From: Mycobacterium sp. 4858
GTDB taxonomy: Bacteria; Actinomycetota; Actinomycetes; Mycobacteriales; Mycobacteriaceae
NCBI RefSeq assembly: GCF_900240975.1
Contig: NZ_LT968775.1
Span: 496,001-560,000 of the forward strand
DNA length: 64,000 nucleotides
Direction: 5' to 3'
Below are positions 37,810 to 46,212 of the stretch, piece after piece (positions within the stretch are counted from its first letter, which is position 1; each line of letters opens with the position of its first letter). A program made the position numbers and the translations under genes. Under the pieces are notes generated by a model. The model was not told where the DNA came from. It saw nothing but the letters and a program-made list of their open reading frames with translations, and ran no database searches.

Positions 37810-38742
37810 CTAATCCGCCAGGTCGGCAAAGAGTGGGGTGCTCAAATACCGCTCACCGAAGCTGGGCAGCACCACCACCACCAGCTTGCCGGCGTTTTCG
37901 GGACGGCGCGCCACCTGCAGCGCCGCGACCACTGCGGCGCCCGAGGAGATGCCGACCAGCAGCCCCTCCTCCCGGGCCAACCGCCGCGCCATGTCCAGCG
38001 ATTCTTCGTTGCCGACGGCGATGATCTCGTCTACCAGGTCGACGTCGAGCACCGGCGGGATGAATCCGGCCCCGATGCCCTGAATGGGATGCGGCCCCTT
38101 CTGCCCGCCGGACAGGACCGCTGAGGCGGAGGGCTCCACGGCCACGAAGCGCGCCGACGGCTTGCGCTCCTTGATGACCTGTGCGACGCCGGTGAGCGTT
38201 CCCCCGGTGCCCACCCCGGCCACGAAGAAGTCGATCTTGCCGTCGGTGTCCCGCCAGACCTCCTCAGCGGTGGTTTTGCGGTGGATCGCGGGATTCGCGG
38301 GGTTCTCGAACTGTTGGGGGATGAAATACCGTTGGTCGTTCTTGGCCAGCTCTTCGGCCTTGGCGATGGCCCCCGCCATGCCTTCGGTGCCCGGCGTCAG
38401 CACGATCTCGGCGCCGAACGCGCGCAACAACATTCGGCGTTCCGTGCTCATCGTATCCGGCATGGTCAGCACGCACCGATAGCCGCGTGCGGCGCACACC
38501 ATCGCGAGCGCGATGCCGGTGTTTCCGCTCGTCGGCTCCAGGACGATGGTGTCGGGCTTGATCAGCCCCGCCTCCTCCGCCGCGTCCAGCATGGCGACCC
38601 CGATGCGGTCCTTCACGCTGTTCGCCGGGTTGAAGAACTCCAGCTTGGCGACGACGTCGGCGACCGCCCCTTCGGTGACCCGGTTCAGCCGGACCAGCGG
38701 CGTGTTCCCGATCAGTTGTGTGACGTTATCTGCGATGCTCAT
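37810..38742 (-). CDS. cysK1: O-acetylserine sulfhydrylase CysK1 (cysteine synthase A)
   Basis: 310 residues. PLP enzyme joining O-acetylserine and sulfide to cysteine. The PLP Lys is in [16 protein letters not shown]; the substrate loop is [11 protein letters not shown]; the phosphate-binding loop is [15 protein letters not shown]. Length and sequence match mycobacterial CysK1. The ribosome-binding site (AGGAAG) lies in the nine-base gap behind the thioester-domain-like gene, so transcription probably starts upstream of that gene. Confidence 0.96.
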   Translation of the reverse strand: MSIADNVTQLIGNTPLVRLNRVTEGAVADVVAKLEFFNPANSVKDRIGVAMLDAAEEAGLIKPDTIVLEPTSGNTGIALAMVCAARGYRCVLTMPDTMSTERRMLLRAFGAEIVLTPGTEGMAGAIAKAEELAKNDQRYFIPQQFENPANPAIHRKTTAEEVWRDTDGKIDFFVAGVGTGGTLTGVAQVIKERKPSARFVAVEPSASAVLSGGQKGPHPIQGIGAGFIPPVLDVDLVDEIIAVGNEESLDMARRLAREEGLLVGISSGAAVVAALQVARRPENAGKLVVVVLPSFGERYLSTPLFADLAD

Positions 38743-38751
38743 CTGTCTTCC

Positions 38752-40029
38752 TCAGGCGATGTCGGTACATGACTCGTCGGTCTGCCAGCTGATGTCGAAT
38801 TCGATGGCCACGTCCGTGGGCACGGTGAGCGCGATCGGTGTGAATCGGTGTGATGCCCCCTCCTGTGCGACTCCGGTCAGCACCCGCCCGCTGAAGCTCT
38901 GCGGTGTTGTTGCCGTGACGGTCGTTGTGGACGTACCCGGTGCGGGCCGCAGGTAAAAGTCCGTGCCCGCCTGCACAATGCCGACGATGTTCGCACCGTC
39001 GGAGTCGACGAGTGTGTGTCCTTCACCGACGTTGAGTTTCAACGGGATTGGCACTTGAAACGGTCCTATTAGCTCCGAATTGGCGGTTGCTTCGGTGTCG
39101 ACTAGCTGTGGCTCCACGGTATCGCGCAGGGCTTTGCGCGCCCCGTCAACCAAATAATTGTAGAGGTGCACAATGCGGTCGGCATTGCGGTAGTGGCGGG
39201 CACCGGTCAGCCAGAAGCGAACATGGTCGATTGTCGGGTTGGCGGCGTCCGTCGTCGCGACCAACCGGTAGTGGCGATAGCCGCGCCCGCCGCCGCCGTG
39301 GCTGCTGGTCGACAGCGTGCTGCCCACCCCGAGGGTGCGCCGATGGCGGCCCGTCCCCGCGTCAACCGTCAGTTCAGATCGCGAAATATCTTGCCAGACA
39401 ACACCGTCAGCCGACTTCTGCAGCTTCAGGCCGACGGCGGCGTCGGACGCCACCCACACCGAGTAGCCGCCCAACTGCGGTTCGCCGTCGAATTCGAAGG
39501 TGATCACGCGTCCGCCCGCTCGGCGCACCTTGACGGGAACGTTGAGGGGCCGGGTGTCGAGATCCAAACCGTTGGTGAAATGCCAAATCGCGGCCTGCGT
39601 TGCGGCTATCGCTTCATGTTCGCTGATGTGGGCACGTCCCAGAGCATCGCGCGCGGCGCGCAGTTCGTCGCTCAGTGCGGCGGTCGAGCGCATCGGGAAG
39701 GAGTTGCGCAGGATCCAGTCGACCTCCGCTTCGTGGTCGCGGCTGCGCAGGTGGGGCAGCGCGGACCAGCAGCCCAGGCGGTATCGGGATGGCTCATGAG
39801 GCGCGATGCCGAAGAAGTCCAGCGAATACGCGTGCAGGTTGGGATTGACCCTGATCAGGTCGGTGCGTGCAGAGCTACCGTCGGCGAACACGATCGTGTC
39901 CACGGTATGCGAGTACGTGCCGCCGCGGTAACGCGTCATCCGCGCGAGCTCGGTTGCCGGCCGGACGAGGACCCGGCGGCGGGTCGCCACCGGCGCCGAG
40001 GCGCGGGTGGGTATGGACAACACTGTCAT
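38752..40029 (-). CDS. Thioester-domain (TQxA-type) protein with inserted discoidin-like module; Cys of thioester replaced
   Basis: 425 residues from ATG 40029 (AGGAAG upstream). The N-terminal part resembles thioester domains of Gram-positive adhesins: ALPHLRSRDHEAEVDWILRNSFP (shown in part) and the motif TQAAIWHFTNG, with Gln145 as one thioester partner. The other partner should be Cys in [YFL]C-hydrophobic; here it reads AYSLD (Ser69). A separate Cys87 lies in LGCWSALP. Residues about 165-275 look like an inserted discoidin-like beta domain (KLQKSADGVVWQDIS, RFWLTG). The thioester-domain helix (RIVHLYNYLVDGA) and an Ig-like tail follow. There is no convincing signal peptide, LPXTG or membrane helix. 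It is nine bases upstream of cysK1. Function unknown. Confidence 0.8.
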   Translation of the reverse strand: MTVLSIPTRASAPVATRRRVLVRPATELARMTRYRGGTYSHTVDTIVFADGSSARTDLIRVNPNLHAYSLDFFGIAPHEPSRYRLGCWSALPHLRSRDHEAEVDWILRNSFPMRSTAALSDELRAARDALGRAHISEHEAIAATQAAIWHFTNGLDLDTRPLNVPVKVRRAGGRVITFEFDGEPQLGGYSVWVASDAAVGLKLQKSADGVVWQDISRSELTVDAGTGRHRRTLGVGSTLSTSSHGGGGRGYRHYRLVATTDAANPTIDHVRFWLTGARHYRNADRIVHLYNYLVDGARKALRDTVEPQLVDTEATANSELIGPFQVPIPLKLNVGEGHTLVDSDGANIVGIVQAGTDFYLRPAPGTSTTTVTATTPQSFSGRVLTGVAQEGASHRFTPIALTVPTDVAIEFDISWQTDESCTDIA

Positions 40030-40423
40030 GGGTGGTTGATCTTCCTGAAAGGCGTTGGTTACGAATGCGCGCCCGGCGACCGCGGGGAAGACGGATAACC
40101 CATCCACCGGCGGGAGAGCGCGGAATTTTCTAAGGCGTCGTAAGAGCGTCAGGAAATCAACAACAGCGACAACAACGGCCGGCGACAATGCAGCGCGAAG
40201 GAACGAAGCGCAGCTGAACGGCCTGTTGCATAGGCCCCACTATAGGGGCAGACGACGATCACTGTCAGATCGCGGGCGGGTTACGGCCCTTTTACTCAGT
40301 ACGCAAGTAAAGGCTGTGCGGCGCTCCTAAACTTGCCTAAGCTCGGCGCGCGGACCCGGTCACGGCCGGTGACATGGACCTGCCGCACCACGCCGCGGTA
40401 TTCGACCGACCATGGAGGACCCA
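40030..40423. promoter_or_regulatory. Divergent promoter region between the thioester-domain gene and encapsulin
   Basis: 394 bases without a convincing gene. It should contain promoters for the cysK1 group (minus strand) and the encapsulin operon (plus strand). Two symmetric elements stand out. GCCCC-6-GGGGC lies at 40234-40249 around ACTATA. TTTACT-9-AGTAAA lies at 40291-40311, extended to CCTTTTACT and AGTAAAGG, about 110 bases before the encapsulin start. No riboswitch-like structure was recognised. Confidence 0.45.
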
Positions 40424-41347
40424 ATGACGTCGGCTCAAAGCGAGTCTCAGGCACTTGGCGATCTCGCAGCCAGGCAGCTTGCCAATGCGACCAAGACCGT
40501 CCCGCAGCTTTCGACCATCACCCCCCGCTGGTTGCTGCATCTGCTCAGTTGGGTCCCGGTGGAAGCGGGCCTGTACCGGGTGAACCGGGTGGTCAACCCC
40601 GAAGGGGTGGCGATCAAGGCCGAAGCGGGCGCGGGCACCGAAGAACCCCTGCCGGAGACCTACGTCGACTACGAGACGAGTCCGCGCGAATACACGCTGC
40701 GCAGCATCTCGACCCTGGTCGACATCCACACGCGGGTCTCCGACCTGTACTCGAGCCCGCACGATCAGATCGCGCAGCAGCTGCGGCTGACCATCGAGAC
40801 GATCAAGGAACGCCAGGAGTTCGAGCTGGTCAACAGCCCCGAGTACGGGCTGCTCGCCCAGGCGACTCCCGAGCAGACGATCCAGACGCTGGCCGGCGCC
40901 CCGACGCCCGACGACCTGGATGCGCTGATCACCAAGGTCTGGAAGACGCCCAGCTTCTTCCTGACCCATCCGCTGGGCATCGCCGCGTTCGGCCGTGAGG
41001 CCACCTACCGGGGCGTGCCACCGGTGGTCGTGAGCCTGTTCGGCGCGCAGTTCATCACCTGGCGCGGCATCCCGCTGATTCCGTCGGACAAGGTTCCGGT
41101 GGAGGACGGCAAGACCAAGTTCATCCTGGTGCGCACCGGTGAGGAGCGGCAGGGCGTGGTGGGCCTGTTCCAGCCGGGACTGGTTGGCGAACAGGCGCCG
41201 GGCCTCTCGGTGCGGTTCACCGGCATCAACCAGTCGGCGATCGCGACCTACCTGGTGACCCTCTACACGTCCCTGGCCGTGCTTACCGACGACGCGCTCG
41301 GCGTGCTGGACGGCGTCGCCGTGGACCAGTTCCATGAGTACAAGTGA
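40424..41347 (+). CDS. Family 2 encapsulin shell protein (35-kDa antigen, major membrane protein I)
   Basis: 307 residues. It matches the 35-kDa antigen/MMP-I of M. avium and M. leprae, a family 2A encapsulin with HK97 phage-like fold that self-assembles into a protein nanocompartment. Recognisable blocks: AARQLANATKTVPQLSTITP, VDYETSPREYTLRSISTLVD, LTHPLGIAAFGREATYRGVP and the C-terminus LDGVAVDQFHEYK. ATG 40424 was chosen over ATG 40412 because GGAGG lies nine bases upstream and this is the known antigen start. The 3' end overlaps the cysteine desulfurase gene by 14 bases; in this family that desulfurase is the cargo. The older name as a membrane protein reflects co-purification, as no membrane helix is present. 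Confidence 0.95.
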   Translation: MTSAQSESQALGDLAARQLANATKTVPQLSTITPRWLLHLLSWVPVEAGLYRVNRVVNPEGVAIKAEAGAGTEEPLPETYVDYETSPREYTLRSISTLVDIHTRVSDLYSSPHDQIAQQLRLTIETIKERQEFELVNSPEYGLLAQATPEQTIQTLAGAPTPDDLDALITKVWKTPSFFLTHPLGIAAFGREATYRGVPPVVVSLFGAQFITWRGIPLIPSDKVPVEDGKTKFILVRTGEERQGVVGLFQPGLVGEQAPGLSVRFTGINQSAIATYLVTLYTSLAVLTDDALGVLDGVAVDQFHEYK

Positions 41348-43355
41348 GTACCGCGCGGTAGACGCCGAAAGCGACCTGCCGATCAGCGCCGCGGAGCTCG
41401 CCGCGCTGGCCAGCCAGTTGTATGCGGCCAGCATCCGCCCGGGTCCGGACAGCCCGCCGCAGTCGGTGCCGGCCGCCCCGCGGGGCGGCGTGCCCGACGT
41501 CACGGCCGTGACGTCGGAGGGGCAGGCGGCGGCGGGCACCGCTGATGTGTATCCGGCGCCGGTTCCGGCGCTGGGTTTCACCGACATCTATCTGCCGGCG
41601 CCGGCGTCTCCCGGACCCGAGGTCCCGCCGCAGGCGGTGCCCGTCGCGCCGCGGGGCGGCGTGCCGGACACGACGGCCGCGACGTCGGCCGGGCAGGCCG
41701 CCGCGGGTACCGCCGATGTGTATCCGGCGCCGGTTCCGGCGCTGGGTTTCACCGACATCTACCTCCCCGCGCCGACGTCACCCGAACCCGAAGCCCCGCC
41801 GCAGGCGTTGCCGGTCGCCCCCCGCGGCGGTGTGCCCGATACGACGGCGGCACCGGCAGGTCCCCATCTACCGCCCAGCGCCACCCACCCGGGCGGATTC
41901 GTGGTGCCCCGTGGCATCGTGCCGACGGTCCCCGGAGTGCTGGCCGGGACGCCGCCGGCTGTTCCGGCGGCCCAGCGCAATTCGGCGCCGTGGTGGCTGC
42001 CCGAGGCTCCGGCGGCCGTCAACCTTGGCTGGTCTGACGCGCCGGCGGCCGCGCCGGTGGGCGACGAACAGAACTACCACTTCCCGACGGCGACCGAGTC
42101 GGTGCCGCGATTGCGGGACGACCATGAGGTGTTCGACGTCAACGCGATCCGGGCGGACTTCCCGATCCTGAAGGAGGTCGTCAACGGTAAGCCGTTGATC
42201 TGGTTCGACAATGCGGCGACCACCCAGAAGCCCCAGGTGGTGATCGACCGGCTGGTGCGGTTCTACTCTCACGAGAATTCGAACATCCACCGCGCCGCAC
42301 ACGAGCTGGCGGCGCGGGCCACCGATGCCTATGAAGAGGCCCGCGACACCGTGGCCGATTTCATCGGCGCCCCGAGCTCCGAGAACATCGTGTTCGTGCG
42401 CGGCACCACCGAGGCGATCAACCTGGTGGCGCACGCCTGGGGCGCAAAGCATTTGCAACCGGGCGACGAGATCGTCATCACCCACCTCGAACACCACGCG
42501 AACATCGTTCCTTGGCAGCTCATTTCGCAGAAGACCGGCGCGATCCTGAAGGTCGCGCCGATCGACGACGCGGGCAACCTGTTGCTGAGCGAATTCGAGG
42601 AACTGCTCGGTCCGCGGACGAAGCTGGTGGCCGCCACCCAGGTGTCCAACGCGTTGGGCACGGTGGTCCCGGCGGACAAGATCGTCGAGCTGGGCCATCG
42701 CTACGGCGCCAAGGTCTTGATCGACGGCGCCCAGTCGATTCAGCACATGCCGGTGGACGTGGCCGAGCTCGGAGCCGACTTCTTCGTGTTCTCCGGGCAC
42801 AAGATCTACGGCCCCACCGGAATTGGCGCGCTCTACGGCACCGAGGAGGCGCTGACCGAGACGCCGCCGTGGCAGGGCGGCGGCCACATGATTGCCGACG
42901 TCACGATCGAACGCTCGCTCTATCAGGGGCCGCCGACCAAGTTCGAGGCGGGCACCGGCAACATCGCCGACGCGGTCGGGTTGACCGAGGCGCTGCGCTA
43001 CGTGCAGCGGTTGGGCATCGAGCGGATCGCGGCCTACGAGCACGCGCTGCTCGAGTACGCGACGCCGCGCCTCGCCGACATCCCCGGCGTCCGGCTGGTG
43101 GGTACGGCGACCGAGAAGGCCAGTGTGCTGTCCTTCGTGCTGGCGGGACACGAGCCGCTGGAGGTGGGCAAGGCGCTCAATGCCGAGGGCATCGCGGTGC
43201 GCGCCGGTCATCATTGCGCGCAGCCGGCCCTGCGGCGCCTCGGGTTGGAGGCCACCGTTCGCCCGTCGTTCGCGTTCTACAACACGTTCGAGGAGATCGA
43301 CGTCTTCTTGCGCGCGGTGCGCCGGATCGCCGAGGGCGGCACCAACGTCGGGTAG
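41334..43355 (+). CDS. Encapsulin-cargo cysteine desulfurase (SufS-like) with repetitive N-terminal targeting region
   Basis: 673 residues. Residues 1-260 are Pro/Ala/Gly-rich and probably disordered, including 2.3 copies of a 57-residue repeat with the core YPAPVPALGFTDIYLPAP. The rest is a SufS-type PLP desulfurase: FDNAATTQKP, the PLP Lys in FFVFSGHKIYGPTG, and the persulfide Cys628 in RAGHHCAQPALRR. It removes sulfur from cysteine, giving alanine and enzyme persulfide. In family 2A encapsulins the disordered N-terminus docks this enzyme inside the shell, where sulfur accumulates. The start ATG lies inside the encapsulin stop region (14-base overlap), so shell and cargo are translated together. 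cysE and cysK1, which make its substrate, are divergent neighbours. Confidence 0.93.
   Translation: MSTSEYRAVDAESDLPISAAELAALASQLYAASIRPGPDSPPQSVPAAPRGGVPDVTAVTSEGQAAAGTADVYPAPVPALGFTDIYLPAPASPGPEVPPQAVPVAPRGGVPDTTAATSAGQAAAGTADVYPAPVPALGFTDIYLPAPTSPEPEAPPQALPVAPRGGVPDTTAAPAGPHLPPSATHPGGFVVPRGIVPTVPGVLAGTPPAVPAAQRNSAPWWLPEAPAAVNLGWSDAPAAAPVGDEQNYHFPTATESVPRLRDDHEVFDVNAIRADFPILKEVVNGKPLIWFDNAATTQKPQVVIDRLVRFYSHENSNIHRAAHELAARATDAYEEARDTVADFIGAPSSENIVFVRGTTEAINLVAHAWGAKHLQPGDEIVITHLEHHANIVPWQLISQKTGAILKVAPIDDAGNLLLSEFEELLGPRTKLVAATQVSNALGTVVPADKIVELGHRYGAKVLIDGAQSIQHMPVDVAELGADFFVFSGHKIYGPTGIGALYGTEEALTETPPWQGGGHMIADVTIERSLYQGPPTKFEAGTGNIADAVGLTEALRYVQRLGIERIAAYEHALLEYATPRLADIPGVRLVGTATEKASVLSFVLAGHEPLEVGKALNAEGIAVRAGHHCAQPALRRLGLEATVRPSFAFYNTFEEIDVFLRAVRRIAEGGTNVG
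41454..41852 (+). repeat. 171-bp in-frame tandem repeats in the desulfurase N-terminus
   Basis: Units at 41454-41624 and 41625-41795 each encode 57 residues. A third partial unit (41796 to about 41852) covers the first 19 residues (PPQALPVAPRGGVPDTTAA). The block from GATGTGTATCCGGC to the end of GFTDIYLPAP is nearly identical at DNA level between units 1 and 2, pointing to recent duplication. Repeat number may vary between strains. Confidence 0.9.
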
Positions 43356-43381
43356 CCGCCCCGGCCGCGGCTAGCGCACGA

Positions 43382-44500
43382 CTAACTGCCCGCGTACCAA
43401 CCGAACACGCGTGAGGTAAGCAGCACGATTCCCAGGGAGATCGTCGCGACGACGGTAAGGCCGATGACGGCGACGACCAGCGGGCGCCACCCGGTGCGCG
43501 CGATCTGGCGAATGTCGGTGTTCAGCCCGACACCGGCGAAGGTCAGCAGGAAAGCCCATTTCGACACGTTGGCGAGGTTGGCGGTTTGGCCCTTCGTCAA
43601 CCAGCCCGCGGTCGCGATCGCGGAAACCACGAGGAAGCCCAGCACGAATTTCGGGAACTTCTCCCAGATGAACGCGGCCTTGGCCTTCGCCCCCGGCGCG
43701 ATCTCGTCGGCCTGCCCGCGCGCGGCCCAATACAGGGCGAATCCCAGGACCACGAACCCGATCAGCGCGTTTCGCGTCGATTTCACGAGCACGGCGATCT
43801 TGCCGGCGTGGTCGGAGTACAGATACCCGGTGGCCGTGGTTTCGGCGGTATTGTCCACCGAAAGTCCCGCCCACAACCCGAATTCGTGATCGGTCAGCCC
43901 GATCGCGTGCCCCAACGGCGGCAATACGAACAGCGACACGGCGCCGAGGGCCAGAATCGCCGCGATCGCATAGCTGACGTCGGAGTTGCGGGCGCGGATC
44001 GCACCCTTGGCGGCCACGATCGCGGATACGCCGCAGATCGACGTACCGATCGCTAATAGCGACCCGAGCTTGCCCGAAAGCCCGAACGCTCGTGCCACGA
44101 CAATGATGATGGTCCCCGCGATCGTCATGTCCACCAGAATCTGCACCAGGCTGATGCCGCCCAGCTTGGCGATGTCTCCGAGGACGAATCGCGAACCCAG
44201 CGCCACGATTCCGACCTTGAGCCAGAATTCGTACGTCTGCACGCCGGGCCGGAAGATCGGATGCAGACCGATGGTGTTGGTGATGAGCAGCCCAATCACG
44301 ATGGCCCACAACACGTATTCGATGTCGGGCACCGTCCAGTGGTGGTGCTTGGCCAGGGTGTTCCACCAGATTTGCGCGTACTTGCCCAGCACGCCGACCC
44401 CGATCAGGAGCAGAATGCCCGGCACGTAGTCCAGCGGGCGTGCACTGGTAAAAGTGGCGTCGGCCGATGTTTCGTCGGGTTCGACACGAACCGTGCTCAC
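43382..44500 (-). CDS. YeiH/UPF0324-type putative sulfate exporter
   Basis: 372 residues, about ten predicted membrane segments. Family blocks: [39 protein letters not shown] and the C-terminal [20 protein letters not shown]. Members of this family are annotated as putative sulfate exporters, related to TauZ; direct transport data are few. GTG 44500 gives a hydrophilic N-terminus ([16 protein letters not shown]) before the first helix. A 54-residue membrane peptide gene ends four bases upstream, and the trehalose sulfotransferase gene lies behind it on the same strand. Export of excess sulfate or another sulfur anion is inference from family and context. Confidence 0.88.
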   Translation of the reverse strand: MSTVRVEPDETSADATFTSARPLDYVPGILLLIGVGVLGKYAQIWWNTLAKHHHWTVPDIEYVLWAIVIGLLITNTIGLHPIFRPGVQTYEFWLKVGIVALGSRFVLGDIAKLGGISLVQILVDMTIAGTIIIVVARAFGLSGKLGSLLAIGTSICGVSAIVAAKGAIRARNSDVSYAIAAILALGAVSLFVLPPLGHAIGLTDHEFGLWAGLSVDNTAETTATGYLYSDHAGKIAVLVKSTRNALIGFVVLGFALYWAARGQADEIAPGAKAKAAFIWEKFPKFVLGFLVVSAIATAGWLTKGQTANLANVSKWAFLLTFAGVGLNTDIRQIARTGWRPLVVAVIGLTVVATISLGIVLLTSRVFGWYAGS

Positions 44501-44504
44501 GCGA

Positions 44505-44669
44505 TCACCACGGGATCTTCGGGAGCACGTCGGCCACCGCCAACGCGACGATCACGCCGGCCACCGCGGTAGCCCACCAGTCCACCGATATCGAACCGAG
44601 CCTCGCGGCCCAGCCCGGCCGTTGCGCGATCTCTTTGTCGCCGCCGTCGGTCGGCACGCCTTCACTCAC
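44505..44669 (-). CDS. 54-residue single-pass membrane peptide coupled to the YeiH-like gene
   Basis: Start GTG 44669 with GAGGAG about nine bases upstream. The N-terminal half is hydrophilic ([20 protein letters not shown]) and the C-terminal half is one membrane helix ([20 protein letters not shown]) ending KIPW. Four bases separate its stop from the transporter start. The pairing suggests a small subunit or regulator of the transporter. I recognise no named family. A longer frame upstream to 44849 has an implausible N-terminus. Confidence 0.7.
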   Translation of the reverse strand: MSEGVPTDGGDKEIAQRPGWAARLGSISVDWWATAVAGVIVALAVADVLPKIPW

Positions 44670-44797
44670 GATCACCGCTCCTCGATCACTACGGCGGCCT
44701 GGGACGCCACACGCTGCTGAGCGAATGGTGGCGTCTGGGACGGCCCCGGGAAAGTGATTGGCTCGTGCTGAATTTAGAAGCGCGGTTTCGGCTTTGG

Positions 44798-45601
44798 TCA
44801 GGTTGGCAGGCCGAGCTTCTCGGCGTCCGCACGGTACCGGTCCACCCACTCATCGGAGCGCTGGTCGGCCTGACGTTCGAGCACGGGCTCGGGCGCCAGC
44901 CGCGGGTCGAGCCCCAATGCCTCCAGGATGGCGGCCACCACCTGAGTCAGGTTGCGCCACAACACCGGATACGGAATCTCCATGGGCTTGACGTCTTCCT
45001 CGGCGAACCAATTTCGCCAGCCCTCGTTCTGGGCGCGCAGCATGGTCACGACGTGTGCGATCGCGCCGGCGTGATAAGTGGCCCGCGCATCGCGAGCCGG
45101 GTCGGGCCGCCCCCGCCACACCCGCGTCTGCACCGCCCGCCAGAACGACACCGCCTGTGAAATCACGTCGGGGCGATGCACATAGATGAACAGCGGTTCC
45201 TCACCCACCACGTCGGTGATCGCGGCCAGCAGGCCGTCGCCGCTGCGATTCGGCAGATTCTTGGCGCGGTTCAACAACAGCGGCGTCTGGTTCCACATCA
45301 GCTTGCCGCCCCATATGCCGTTCGGCGTCCTGCCGACGGTGCGGATGTAGTCGCGCCAGATCTCGGGGGGCGCGAGGTCCGGGGTCCCGACATCGAGCGG
45401 GTCGAGCAGGCGCAGGATCGACTCGTCCTCCACGCCGGCGAACCACTCGCGGGGCTGTGGCGCCTGGCTGGTGGCCGGCAGGTACTGGAAGAACTCCTGC
45501 GGCTCGCCGGCGACGCCGGTCGCGCGCAGCGACTCGACCAGCAGCGTGCTGCCGCTCCGCTGCGACGCGAGCACCAAGTAGGAGGACGGGGCGTCGGTCA
45601 C
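44798..45601 (-). CDS. stf0: Trehalose 2-sulfotransferase Stf0
   Basis: 267 residues, matching mycobacterial Stf0. It transfers sulfate from PAPS to the 2-position of trehalose, the first step toward sulfolipid-type trehalose esters. The PAPS 5'-phosphosulfate loop is [18 protein letters not shown]. Further blocks: [16 protein letters not shown] with the catalytic Glu, [13 protein letters not shown], the 3'-phosphate site [20 protein letters not shown], and [16 protein letters not shown]. About 130 bases separate it from the small membrane peptide gene, so joint transcription is possible but not certain. The upstream gap (45602-46212) holds its promoter. Confidence 0.95.
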   Translation of the reverse strand: MTDAPSSYLVLASQRSGSTLLVESLRATGVAGEPQEFFQYLPATSQAPQPREWFAGVEDESILRLLDPLDVGTPDLAPPEIWRDYIRTVGRTPNGIWGGKLMWNQTPLLLNRAKNLPNRSGDGLLAAITDVVGEEPLFIYVHRPDVISQAVSFWRAVQTRVWRGRPDPARDARATYHAGAIAHVVTMLRAQNEGWRNWFAEEDVKPMEIPYPVLWRNLTQVVAAILEALGLDPRLAPEPVLERQADQRSDEWVDRYRADAEKLGLPT

Positions 45602-46212
45602 TGTGTCAGCCTATCGGCACGTAAGTGCTTGCGCAGGTACTGCGTTTTCCGCTCACCCTGAAGGTAATCCTTGCCGTGAACACCGATTGTCCGAACTGTG
45701 TCGATTGGCGGCGATAGCCGAACGGGACGGTGGCCGTGAGTGCTCAACCAGGTTGTCAGAACATGGAAACTCGTCGGGTAACGAGTTCCTATTCCGCGTC
45801 CCCGCTGCCGAACCGCTTCGGAACAAATGTGACGTCGGCCGCATGTCGGCCGGGTGGGCCCCGCGCGCCGCCGGCGGTGCTAACGGTGGTTTGACACGGT
45901 CGCCGCGCGACCGCTGATGACGGTCATATCCGGGGGTTATGCGCTGCAGCCGGACCGAGTGCGGGCCGGAGATACGGGACCTGACCCCAGGGTCACATGC
46001 CGCTTGCCTGATTTCTTCTTAGTGATTGCAACCCTGACGCGGTCATAGTCTTGCCCGTAAATTCCTCGCGTGGTCTATGCGCGCAACGTGACATCGCGGT
46101 TCGGCGTGTAAGAAAGCCGCTCGAGTCGGCTAATTGCGAGCAGATTAATTGCGTTAAGAGAACGGAAAACAGGTTTGAGTCATATGGACGGCGGTCGGGC
46201 TGAGCGAGCCCG
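45602..46212. promoter_or_regulatory. 611-base divergent region between stf0 and the mce operon
   Basis: No convincing gene. The right half is AT-richer than its surroundings. Two elements stand out. A perfect palindrome TGACCC-CA-GGGTCA lies at 45982-45995. The direct repeat TAATTGCG occurs at 46131-46138 and 46146-46153 (15-base period), within 80 bases of the first mce gene. TTGACA at 45891-45896 could be a -35 box but no -10 follows at proper distance. The palindrome is a good operator candidate for a dimeric regulator of the mce operon. Confidence 0.45.

Noticed and set aside
41454..41852. Repeats in the desulfurase gene as a CRISPR-like array
   Set aside because: Units are 171 bp, contiguous and in frame within a coding sequence, without unique spacers.
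45603..45917. 104-codon frame in the gap between stf0 and the mce operon
   Set aside because: Composition is not protein-like, there is no ribosome-binding site, and it crosses a probable promoter area.
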